DNA of 64,000 nucleotides from an uncultured bacterium. Lineage in GTDB: Bacteria; Cyanobacteriota; Vampirovibrionia; Gastranaerophilales; Gastranaerophilaceae. Of this stretch, positions 57,266 to 64,000 are shown piece by piece; the first letter of the stretch is position 1, and every line of letters starts with the position of its first letter. The stretch is taken from the NCBI GenBank assembly GCA_947428835.1, contig CANENE010000006.1:49212-113211 (forward strand), given 5' to 3'. The position numbers and the translations under genes were made by a program. The notes below the pieces were generated by a model. That model was not told the origin of the DNA. It worked only from the letters and a program-made list of their open reading frames with translations, and did no database searches.

Positions 57266-57625
57266 CTATTCCTCATAATAGCTTGCTTTGGATGTGGGTG
57301 TTTCAAATACATTGACACGACAAACAGCAGGATGTTTTTGTTTCATTTTATAAAAGATGAATTTTGATATATATTCACTGCTTGGGCTTTCGCCTTGAAA
57401 TTCTTCAAGCTCATTTAAGTCTTTATGGTCTAAATATTCCATAATTTTATTCAAATCTTTTTTTAAGATTTTAAAATCAATCAGAATATTTGATTTATCG
57501 AGATTATTACCTTTTGCAACAACTTCGACTTTCCAATTGTGACCATGCATATTCTCACATTTGCCTTGATAATTTAGCAAATGATGTGCTGATGAAAAAT
57601 GTGTTTCTACTCTAACTTCAAACAT
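57266..57625 (-). CDS. queD: 6-carboxytetrahydropterin synthase (QueD)
   Basis: 119 residues. Zinc-dependent pterin synthase fold: HFSSAHHLLNYQGKCENMHG HNWKVEV supplies the zinc-binding His residues and catalytic Cys; LDHKDLNEL and FETPTSKASYYEE complete the site. It makes CPH4, the second step of queuosine and 7-deazaguanine synthesis. No queC, queE or queF nearby. Between the TPR protein and uppP. Confidence 0.92.
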   Translation of the reverse strand: MFEVRVETHFSSAHHLLNYQGKCENMHGHNWKVEVVAKGNNLDKSNILIDFKILKKDLNKIMEYLDHKDLNELEEFQGESPSSEYISKFIFYKMKQKHPAVCRVNVFETPTSKASYYEE

Positions 57626-57647
57626 AAAATAATTCTAGCATAAAAAA

Positions 57648-58226
57648 CTATAAAGTTTTTAAAATATTTCGAACATCAGCCGTTATAATCATATCAGGAT
57701 ATTGAACTATAAAAGCATCAAAGATTATTTTTGCTGATTGTTTTTTGCCCATTTTTAGAAAAATCAATCCTGCAATGATTTTGTTATATGGGTTTATTGT
57801 ATCTTTCATACATTTTTTAAGCTCCTGCTTGTGTTCATTAAGTGCATAAATTGTATCTACATAAGCTCTATAATATGTGATATTTATACAATCTTTGCTG
57901 ATTGCGCCCAATAGAGCATTTTTAGATGAAACATAATCGCCCAACGCCATATAGCAGGTTGCTATATTATATAGATATGTAGAAGAAATTGAACTGTTGT
58001 ATGTCAAATTATATGCTATTGTGTATTCCGCAAGGGCTGAAACAAAATTTCTTTCTTGAAAGTATATATTTCCCATATTAGAGTGCAATCTTGCGTTTTT
58101 AGATGCATCAATAACATTTTGCTGCCAGCCATCCAGTCCATATAGAGAATCCATTGCAAATGAAGGCTCAGATAAAGGCATCATAAGCATACATATAAAA
58201 CAAATTTTAAATACTAAATTCTTCAT
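57648..58226 (-). CDS. Exported TPR-repeat protein
   Basis: About 192 residues from the ATG at 58226, which begins a signal peptide (MKNLVFKICFICMLMMPLSE). Three to four TPR-like helical pairs follow: ARLHSNMGNIYFQERNFVSA LAEYTIAYN, YLYNIATCYMALGDYVSSKN and IIAGLIFLKMGKKQSAKIIF. A periplasmic scaffold for protein contacts. It overlaps the end of the MBL hydrolase gene by 20 bases. Partner unknown. Confidence 0.75.
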   Translation of the reverse strand: MKNLVFKICFICMLMMPLSEPSFAMDSLYGLDGWQQNVIDASKNARLHSNMGNIYFQERNFVSALAEYTIAYNLTYNSSISSTYLYNIATCYMALGDYVSSKNALLGAISKDCINITYYRAYVDTIYALNEHKQELKKCMKDTINPYNKIIAGLIFLKMGKKQSAKIIFDAFIVQYPDMIITADVRNILKTL

Positions 58227-59124
58227 TTTCTTTTGCAAAAAGTATGCTATTATTGTCTTTTGAAAATTCATCTTCCAGCATAGAAAGCTTATTATCATCA
58301 TAATCCGGGTCATAGTGGAAGAAGAAGAGTTTTTTGGCTTTTGCAAGTTTTGCAGTTTCTATTGCCATCTCATATGTAGAATGCCCAAAACCTTGTTTGG
58401 GTTGAATCGGGTTTATATAATCCTGATAAGTATATTGGGCGTCATGGATAAGGCAATCGCAATTATGCGCAAATTGAATAAATTTCTTGTCGGCTCCGAC
58501 ATAGCTTTCTTTGTCTGTTGCATATACAAGAGATTTTCCTCTAAATTCTATTTTAATGCACAAACAGCCTGTCTTTGGATGTGCCATGGTTCTATAGGCA
58601 GTAATTATAATATCATCATCTTTTGTTTTAAATTTGTCATCAACATTATATGTTTTTGTTGTGCCGTCTTGTGAAATTACAATAATGTCATTGGCGCTAA
58701 AATTATTGATTGAAAATTTACTGTTTATTTCATCCAGCCCTAATGGAAAGACTCCGTCAAAAAGAACTTTTTTAAGTGTGTCTTTAAGGTTTTCATCAGG
58801 CTGTTTGGGCCCAAATAAATTTATTATTGAATTTGAAATAAATAAAGGTCTGTAGAATTGAAGCCCCTGTATATGGTCTTGGTGGATATGGCTTAGAATA
58901 ATTGTTGCCTGATGCGGCTTTTTTTCTGAAGCAATAATTGAATTTTGAATTTCATCAATTCCGATATCAATGATACCGGTTCCTGCATCAAGTATTATAA
59001 GCTGATTTTGGCATCTTACTTCTATTGAAGATGTGTTTCCTCCAAATTTCAAATAATTTGCTTTAACACTCGGATAAGAACCTCTTGTTCCTCGAAACTT
59101 AATTGTAAAATTTTCTTTGTTCAT
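58207..59124 (-). CDS. Metallo-beta-lactamase-fold hydrolase
   Basis: 305 residues. FRGTRGSYPSVKANYLKFGG NTSS and LIILDAGTGI lead to the metal motif LSHIHQDHIQGL (HxHxDH); later LVYATD and FFHYDPDYDD supply further ligands. The sequence resembles cAMP phosphodiesterase class III/RNase Z-like proteins of the PhnP group. Cytosolic. The gene lies 6 bases after the metallophosphoesterase gene in the same operon. Confidence 0.85.
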   Translation of the reverse strand: MNKENFTIKFRGTRGSYPSVKANYLKFGGNTSSIEVRCQNQLIILDAGTGIIDIGIDEIQNSIIASEKKPHQATIILSHIHQDHIQGLQFYRPLFISNSIINLFGPKQPDENLKDTLKKVLFDGVFPLGLDEINSKFSINNFSANDIIVISQDGTTKTYNVDDKFKTKDDDIIITAYRTMAHPKTGCLCIKIEFRGKSLVYATDKESYVGADKKFIQFAHNCDCLIHDAQYTYQDYINPIQPKQGFGHSTYEMAIETAKLAKAKKLFFFHYDPDYDDNKLSMLEDEFSKDNNSILFAKENEEFSI

Positions 59125-59130
59125 ACTTTT

Positions 59131-60252
59131 CTATTCTTTTGGTCTGGCAACTTTTTTAAATTTTTTCTTTCTTGTTGGTTTAACCTTTGGTGCAACAGGT
59201 TTTGTAAGCTTTTTAAGCTCTCTTTTAGAGACTTTGGCACTTTTGTTTGCTTTATCTATTTTGTCTCTTTTGTATTTTGGTGATTTTACATTTCTTTTTT
59301 TAAATATAATTTCCCTATTTCTATCGGATTCAATTCCTGCAAGTGTTCCATAAGAAATTACACTTTGTCTGTTTGCTTCTTTGATATCATCAAGTCTTGT
59401 ATTTAAAAAATCAAATTCGTATTTGACCCTGTCTTTGTAATTTGTTATTTTGATATGACGAAAAGCCATAGGATAAGTGACTAAAGAAGGAGTTGAGACA
59501 TAAACAATATTTCCAATGCTTCTGATTTTTGCTGCGTGGTAGTGTCCTGTTAAAACTATAATAGGATTTTTATATTTCAACAAAATTTCATTAAAATCTT
59601 TTTCATTAACCAAAGCGTGTTCTATTGAGCTAAAAGGCTCAATTGCCGGATGGTGCATGGCAATTACAATGATTTTATCAGGATTTTGTTCTATTTCATT
59701 GTCTAAAAATGCAAGCTGCTCGGGTGATAATTCACCATTTGCAGTGTTTCTGTCTTTAATTATAGAATCAAGAACTATAATTCTGTAATCAGTTTTCGGG
59801 CTGAATGAATAATAGGTTTTGTCAAAGATATAGTTTCGATTGTGGTTTTTAACAATTTCTAAAATTTCATCTTCGCTTAAACTGCCTGTCGTAAGGTCGT
59901 GGTTACCAAAACAATTCAAATTCGGGTATTTTAAATCGGATACAACTTTGTAAAATTGCTCCCAGTTTTGTTTAGTGGAACTATCAACCAAATCACCATT
60001 AAAAAGAACAAAATCAAGCCCTTTAATTGTATTTATTTGCTCTATAGCATCAGCCAAAAGCATCGATGAGCTTGAAAGCGCCTTATAAGTTGTATCCGCT
60101 CTATCTGTTGATATATGGGTATCTGATATATCAATAAAATCAAGTGTCATGTTCCTGAATGAAAATGCAAAAGCACAGTTTATTCCAACCAAAAACGCAA
60201 ACAATATGAACAAAATTTTTATTGACGATGATTTTATTGATTTAACTTTCAT
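59131..60252 (-). CDS. Exported or anchored metallophosphoesterase with Lys-rich tail
   Basis: 373 residues. N-terminal membrane segment (SIKILFILFAFLVGINCAFA). Calcineurin-like motifs: DISDTHISTD, LFNGDLVDS, CFGNHDLTTG, VIAMHHPAI and TGHYHAAK. The last 60 residues are very basic (KSPKYKRDKIDKANKSAKVS ... RKKKFKKVARPKE) and likely bind nucleic acid, polyphosphate or acidic envelope polymers. The ATG follows the stop of the glucanotransferase gene directly, with no gap. Confidence 0.85.
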   Translation of the reverse strand: MKVKSIKSSSIKILFILFAFLVGINCAFAFSFRNMTLDFIDISDTHISTDRADTTYKALSSSSMLLADAIEQINTIKGLDFVLFNGDLVDSSTKQNWEQFYKVVSDLKYPNLNCFGNHDLTTGSLSEDEILEIVKNHNRNYIFDKTYYSFSPKTDYRIIVLDSIIKDRNTANGELSPEQLAFLDNEIEQNPDKIIVIAMHHPAIEPFSSIEHALVNEKDFNEILLKYKNPIIVLTGHYHAAKIRSIGNIVYVSTPSLVTYPMAFRHIKITNYKDRVKYEFDFLNTRLDDIKEANRQSVISYGTLAGIESDRNREIIFKKRNVKSPKYKRDKIDKANKSAKVSKRELKKLTKPVAPKVKPTRKKKFKKVARPKE

Positions 60253-62160
60253 TTATACCAGCTTTTCCAATCTTTCTAATAAATCCTGATAATCTTTATA
60301 AAATTCCCATCCTCTTGCTTTAAAAGCATAAATTAATGCAAGCGGAAGATTCAAGGCATCAGATGTTTTCAATTTTTCTTCGTAGCATTTGTCAAAATTG
60401 CTGTTTAATCTTAATGTCCAATTAGGATCGCCGGAGGTGCCCGGTACATTATATGTTTCTTCAATTCCAAAGAAATCCGTAAAGAATATTTGAACATTTT
60501 GGGCACGGGATGCGAAACATTCAACAAGTTTCATAAATCCGAAGAAGTTTTTATCTGTATACATTTTATGCCACATTTCATCTTTGTTTCCAAATTCGGC
60601 GCACAAATCTTCAATTAAATTTTTAATATATGGGTTAGCTTCTTCAGTGTTTACAAGTTTCTTTGCCCACATTCTGATTGGTTCGTTATCGTGGGTTCCA
60701 ACCATTACCCATGAGTTTTCCGTTATATTTTTGCATCTATAAGGATGGTCATCTTCTGTTGCAACAACGAATTGAACAAGCTTCATTCCTTGAAGAGCAT
60801 ATTTTTCCATAACTTTAACAACAGGATAAGTCAAAGTTCCAAGGTCTTCTGCAATAATTGAATTTTTATCCAATCCGCAATCAAGTGCGCTTTGGATAAC
60901 AATTTTTTCAATCATTCTACCATATAGGGAAATTTGTTCTTCGGTTAAATTATCAATCCATTTTTCATCATCAGGAGTAATTTCTTTTCCGTCCTTTAGG
61001 TTTCTATTGATGTTTTCATCTTTTGCAATAGAATATTTTGAAAGCTCCGGATGATTTGGAGAAGAATAGAGCCTTCCTGCGCCTTCTTCAACCTTTGGAA
61101 GTGCTCCTTTTTTATAAACCCAAGGGTCAATAAGCCCTACTGTGTGGTCGATTCTAACACCTCCGGGGTTTTCTTTGAACATTTTTGTATATAGTTTTTT
61201 AAGAAGAATTCCGGCTTCACCCAAAGATCCATCAGCGTTGAATAATTTTTCAGGGTTGACTACGCTAAAGCCCCAGGCTTGACCATCTTCTGAAAAATAA
61301 TCAGGAGGGCATCCAAGTGACCAGCCATCTAAAAATAGCGATTGATAGGCCCAATTGTCTCTGTCTGAAAAAGCGACTTGTCTGTCTGCGATGAGTTTTA
61401 TTCCTAATTTTTTTGTGTATTCAAGAGTTTCATCACTTTGTTTTTGAATAATAAATTGTTCAATTTTATAATTTTCAATTATTTCATTATATTTCTTTTG
61501 AATATCTTTAATTCTTTTTTCGGCTTTTTTAGCATCATCTGCGCTAAAGAGGTGTTTGTCAAGTTCATTTTCCCACTGCGGCCAATAATCAGAACCGTTT
61601 TCAATGGTTAAGGCTTCGTATAATGAATCTTTATCAAGCCAAAAAGCATTTTCATTTTTAAATGCTTCAAATTCTTTTTTAATATTTTTGTTTATATGGC
61701 GTTTAAAGTTTTTGCAAAATTCTTTTGATGCCAATTCAAAGGCACTGTTTGCATAAGCATAGGCAGCTTTATTTTTATCTTTGCCGGGGTTATTTTTAAC
61801 GATTCCATCAAAAGTCTCAATTGATAAAATCTTATCCCATTTTTCTTTTGTTAATTCTTCAAGATTAATAAACAAAGGATTTTTAGAAAAAACTGTTCCC
61901 GTATAAGGAGAAGAATCCGATAATTTTGTTTTACCGCAAGGTCCTAATTGAATACAGTTGAAGACACCTTTTACATAATTGAATAAGCTTTTTGCACAAG
62001 ATGAATTGTATGTTCCAAAGCCTGTATTTTCGCTGTCGTATGAAGGAAAACTTACGCCTTGAACAATAAGGGCAAGATTTTTCTTACCTAAAACATCAAG
62101 CGCTTCTTTGATGGTTTTTTTGTAAGCTTCACTAAAAACTTTAGTTTCTTCCAATAACAT
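60253..62160 (-). CDS. malQ: 4-alpha-glucanotransferase (GH77)
   Basis: Transfers maltodextrin segments; processes oligosaccharides released by the debranching enzyme (29157). 635 residues. The GH77 active site is seen in GGVRIDHTVGLIDPWVYKKG (nucleophile Asp), SIIAEDLGTLTYPVVKVM (acid/base Glu) and VMVGTHDNEPIRMWAKK. The N-terminus (VSFPSYDSENTGFGTYNSSC) replaces the usual LHPTSLPG start, and a helical, Lys-rich insertion lies at about 130-240. AAAAGGAGAAG precedes the ATG. Second gene of the operon, 27 bases after the sigma factor. Confidence 0.9.
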   Translation of the reverse strand: MLLEETKVFSEAYKKTIKEALDVLGKKNLALIVQGVSFPSYDSENTGFGTYNSSCAKSLFNYVKGVFNCIQLGPCGKTKLSDSSPYTGTVFSKNPLFINLEELTKEKWDKILSIETFDGIVKNNPGKDKNKAAYAYANSAFELASKEFCKNFKRHINKNIKKEFEAFKNENAFWLDKDSLYEALTIENGSDYWPQWENELDKHLFSADDAKKAEKRIKDIQKKYNEIIENYKIEQFIIQKQSDETLEYTKKLGIKLIADRQVAFSDRDNWAYQSLFLDGWSLGCPPDYFSEDGQAWGFSVVNPEKLFNADGSLGEAGILLKKLYTKMFKENPGGVRIDHTVGLIDPWVYKKGALPKVEEGAGRLYSSPNHPELSKYSIAKDENINRNLKDGKEITPDDEKWIDNLTEEQISLYGRMIEKIVIQSALDCGLDKNSIIAEDLGTLTYPVVKVMEKYALQGMKLVQFVVATEDDHPYRCKNITENSWVMVGTHDNEPIRMWAKKLVNTEEANPYIKNLIEDLCAEFGNKDEMWHKMYTDKNFFGFMKLVECFASRAQNVQIFFTDFFGIEETYNVPGTSGDPNWTLRLNSNFDKCYEEKLKTSDALNLPLALIYAFKARGWEFYKDYQDLLERLEKLV

Positions 62161-62187
62161 TTATTTGTCTTCTCCTTTTAATAAATA

Positions 62188-62859
62188 CTAATAATTTGTA
62201 AGGCCCCGTCTTTGAAGATATTCTCTTACATGATTTAAAGATGACTGCACAATTCTTGTAATTCGAGATGACGAAAGGCCTACCATCTGCGCAATTTGTT
62301 TAACCTGCAAATTACGGTAAAATCTATATTCTACAATGGTTCTTTCTTTTTGGGGTAATTTTGCAATAGCTTCTTTTATGACTTTGCTTAGTTCCGAAAT
62401 TTCTGCTTTTTCATCAGGAGTTGCAGAATTATCTTTGATAAAATCAAACGGCGAATCATTATCCGAACTTGCCGCCATAATAGAATCGATAGATAGAATG
62501 GTTTCATAGACGGCTTCTCGAACTTTCATAGGCGAAACATCAAGAGCTGATTGGTTTTCTGTATATTCTTCTCCTTCTTCCCCTTCTTGGGTTTTGTGTT
62601 TTAGAGTATACCATTTATAACGGTTTCTAAGCTCGTTTCTAATTGCCCAACGGACAGCAGTTGCAATATAGGAAGTATTATAGTGGCTCATTTGTTCTTC
62701 GGTTTTGTTTTTAAATAAAGCCTGAAGTGCAATAATACCAATTGAAACAAGTTCCTCGCAATCAAGCATGTGAGATGGAATTCTTTTATATTCAACCCTT
62801 GCAACTTTTTGTATTATGTCGATATAATCTTTTAATTTAGCTTGCACGTACGCTACCAT
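62188..62859 (-). CDS. Sigma-70 family RNA polymerase sigma factor
   Basis: 223 residues from the ATG at 62859 (a TTG at 62865 would add two). Region 2 is MLDCEELVSIGIIALQALFK and TSYIATAVRWAIRNELRNRY; region 4 is LPQKERTIVEYRFYRNLQVK QIAQMVGLSSSRITRIVQSS. Region 1 is missing and region 3 is short, so it is a small alternative factor, nearest the FliA/SigF-like groups. It heads an operon for glucan and phosphate metabolism; flagellar genes occur 10 kb away. Promoters it reads are unknown. Confidence 0.88.
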   Translation of the reverse strand: MVAYVQAKLKDYIDIIQKVARVEYKRIPSHMLDCEELVSIGIIALQALFKNKTEEQMSHYNTSYIATAVRWAIRNELRNRYKWYTLKHKTQEGEEGEEYTENQSALDVSPMKVREAVYETILSIDSIMAASSDNDSPFDFIKDNSATPDEKAEISELSKVIKEAIAKLPQKERTIVEYRFYRNLQVKQIAQMVGLSSSRITRIVQSSLNHVREYLQRRGLTNY

Positions 62860-62960
62860 AACCAATTTCTATCTTATATGAAAATTTTACTATCATCGGC
62901 TAAATATTGCAAATGACATCTGAAATTATAGTATAAAAGTTATAGTATGATGTTTCAATC

Positions 62961-63187
62961 CGTCATTATGGGAGGCAAAAATTTGCTTTGCGGTGATAAG
63001 TGTAAAAAATTATTGTTTGTATACGTCATGCTGAACTTGTTTCAGCATCTGAGGTGCTGGGGTGTAGAAAATAGATGCAATCTCTCAAACCCGGTCAGAC
63101 CCTGAAACGTGTTCAGGGTGACGAATGTTTAAATTGATGCACAGAGTGCGTCATTGCGAGAGTTTTTGAAAAAAATCGTGGCAATCC
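62961..63187 (+). repeat. Composite repeat: family A doublet followed by B
   Basis: A decayed B-like stretch may start at 62961 (CGTCATTATGGGAGG). The family A doublet is at 63024-63123: CGTCATGCTGAACTTGTTTC ... CCCGGTCAGACCCTGAAACG ... GGGTGACG, spacer about 25 bases. B follows at 63150-63187: GTCATTGCGAGAGTTTTTGA ... GGCAATCC. This explains most of the 62860-63195 gap. Confidence 0.85.
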
Positions 63188-63195
63188 AAAAATTG

Positions 63196-63465
63196 TCATT
63201 CATTATCTAAAAAATTCTTAGGAAGTTTTTTATCAAGCAATTTACCGAATTCTTCAAAACTTAAATCTAAGGCTTTAACAACTTTTGCAATATTTGAAAA
63301 ATATGTTTGAGTTTCACCTTTTTCAATAGTATTTAATGTAGATTTTGCAATATCATTTTCATAACAAAAAATTGTAAACTTTAAATTCTTCTTTTTTCTT
63401 TCCTCACGAAGAACTTCACCAATACTTTTATACAATTTTGCATCATTTTCTTGCATTAATTTCAT
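63196..63465 (-). CDS. Cro/C1-type HTH protein
   Basis: 89 residues. SIGEVLREERKKKNLKFTIF, CYENDIAKSTLNTIEKGETQ and NIAKVVKALDLSFEEFGKLL form an HTH_3-type domain ending in KLPKNFL. It lacks the C-terminal extension of the 105-residue regulators. Upstream, 75 bases away, is a second HTH gene on the same strand. Accessory-looking region with repeats; the target is unknown. Confidence 0.8.
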   Translation of the reverse strand: MKLMQENDAKLYKSIGEVLREERKKKNLKFTIFCYENDIAKSTLNTIEKGETQTYFSNIAKVVKALDLSFEEFGKLLDKKLPKNFLDNE

Positions 63466-63540
63466 AATAATGTTAAATTGAAATTAAATATTCCAGACGT
63501 ATGTAATAAATAGTTAGAAACAAAGTATGATAAATACTTC

Positions 63541-63858
63541 TTAGTTTTTCATTTTTTCTAAAATAGTACAAATTCGGTTCAGCTTAGAATTAATTTGTAC
63601 AATATGGTCTATGCTTTGGGGCGTATATGTTTGATTGTTATTTAAAAAGAAAACATAAGGCTCGACTTGAAAAAATTTACACATTTTTTCTAACAGTTCG
63701 CTAGTTATAAATGATTTGCCATTTTCAATTCTGTTTATTGTTTGATATGATTGCAAATTCAACTGTTCGGCAAGTTGTTCCTGAGTTAAACCATTCAACT
63801 CTCTTAAATTTCTCAAAGCTAGACCAAATGTTTTTTTAATATTGTTTATTTCGCTCAT
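63541..63858 (-). CDS. Cro/C1-type HTH transcriptional regulator
   Basis: 105 residues. The HTH_3 domain: FGLALRNLRELNGLTQEQLA, EQLNLQSYQTINRIENGKSF, ITSELLEKMCKFFQVEPYVF. The C-terminal helical part (IDHIVQINSKLNRICTILEK) likely dimerises. It has the same length and layout as the 7003 regulator, including a shared pattern (I/F)(S/T)xxLLEK(L/M)C(E/K)F, so they are paralogues. Divergent from the gene starting at 63965 across 106 A/T-rich bases. Confidence 0.88.
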   Translation of the reverse strand: MSEINNIKKTFGLALRNLRELNGLTQEQLAEQLNLQSYQTINRIENGKSFITSELLEKMCKFFQVEPYVFFLNNNQTYTPQSIDHIVQINSKLNRICTILEKMKN

Positions 63859-63964
63859 ATTTAGATAATATGGCTTTTTTTAGAAATTTACTATCGAATT
63901 AAAAGTTATATTATAGCATTAAATATTATATAAAAGTAAAGAATTCAAAATAAAAGGAGTAGTT

Positions 63965-64000
63965 ATGCCCGATTCATTGAGTAAAGTAAGTTCTAAGAAA
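63965..64000 (+). CDS. Start of a gene cut by the window edge
   Basis: MPDSLSKVSSKK is read to the window end. AAAAGGAG lies six bases before the ATG, a strong ribosome-binding site. Divergent from the Cro/C1-type regulator, which probably controls it. Product unknown. Confidence 0.5.
   Translation, partial: MPDSLSKVSSKK

Overview
The window looks like a chromosomal segment of a low-GC, Gram-negative, non-photosynthetic relative of the cyanobacteria, most likely Candidatus Gastranaerophilales / Vampirovibrionia (Melainabacteria). This is inferred from base composition, RqcP, flagellar and type IV pilin genes together, a cyanobacteria-like FtsZ tail, and many lineage-restricted small membrane proteins. 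No rRNA or tRNA was seen, so placement rests on protein content alone.

Layout. 1-3.2 kb: the end of a GGDEF protein, a pilin-like protein and rimM-trmD. 3.3-3.6 kb: a compact locus with a 24-residue hydrophobic peptide and facing sense and antisense promoters, resembling a type I toxin-antitoxin. 3.6-6.5 kb: two lineage-specific membrane proteins behind a cobalamin-type riboswitch. 6.5-8.4 kb: a GIY-YIG nuclease gene inside a palindromic repeat, a Cro/C1-type regulator and small ORFs. 8.4-18.2 kb: secreted and membrane proteins, a degenerate histidine kinase with an orphan ABC ATPase, leuA, and a regulator with four winged helices. 18.2-22.6 kb: two convergent pilin-like genes carrying tandem lectin-like (Lcl/DUF1566-like) domains, with an HTH regulator and palindromic operators. 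23-34 kb: recF, a PfkB kinase, rqcP, a thioredoxin-CcdA pair and a glycogen operon (DUF1015, debranching enzyme, DUF815 ATPase, PHP phosphatase). 34.2-35.5 kb: ftsZ. 35.5-38.4 kb: repeats, an interrupted GH108 lysozyme, an LprI-like protein and a second HTH/palindrome module.

38.4-49.4 kb is a plus-strand DNA-maintenance run: polA, priA, an AddA-like helicase, its separate PD-(D/E)XK nuclease, an LD-carboxypeptidase and a histidine-kinase fragment. 49.4-52.5 kb is a minus-strand flagellar cluster (FliJ, FliK-like, hook/basal-body protein). 53.4-56.5 kb holds a small membrane protein, an orphan methyltransferase and a 5'-nucleotidase. 56.4-62.9 kb is a seven-gene minus-strand operon (sigma factor, 4-alpha-glucanotransferase, metallophosphoesterase, MBL hydrolase, TPR protein, QueD, UppP). 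The end holds repeats, two Cro/C1-type regulators and the start of a new gene.

Two families of dispersed palindromic repeats fill most long gaps. Family A is a doublet of inverted palindromes around TGAACTTGTTTCA. Family B is the GTCATTGCGAG ... GGCAATCC type. They are usually nested as B(inverted)-A-B. The strongest novelty is that the GIY-YIG gene sits exactly between the two halves of a family A doublet, as if it were the coding version of an element whose other copies are empty. Next come the type I toxin-antitoxin candidate and the cobalamin-type riboswitch in front of proteins of unknown function.
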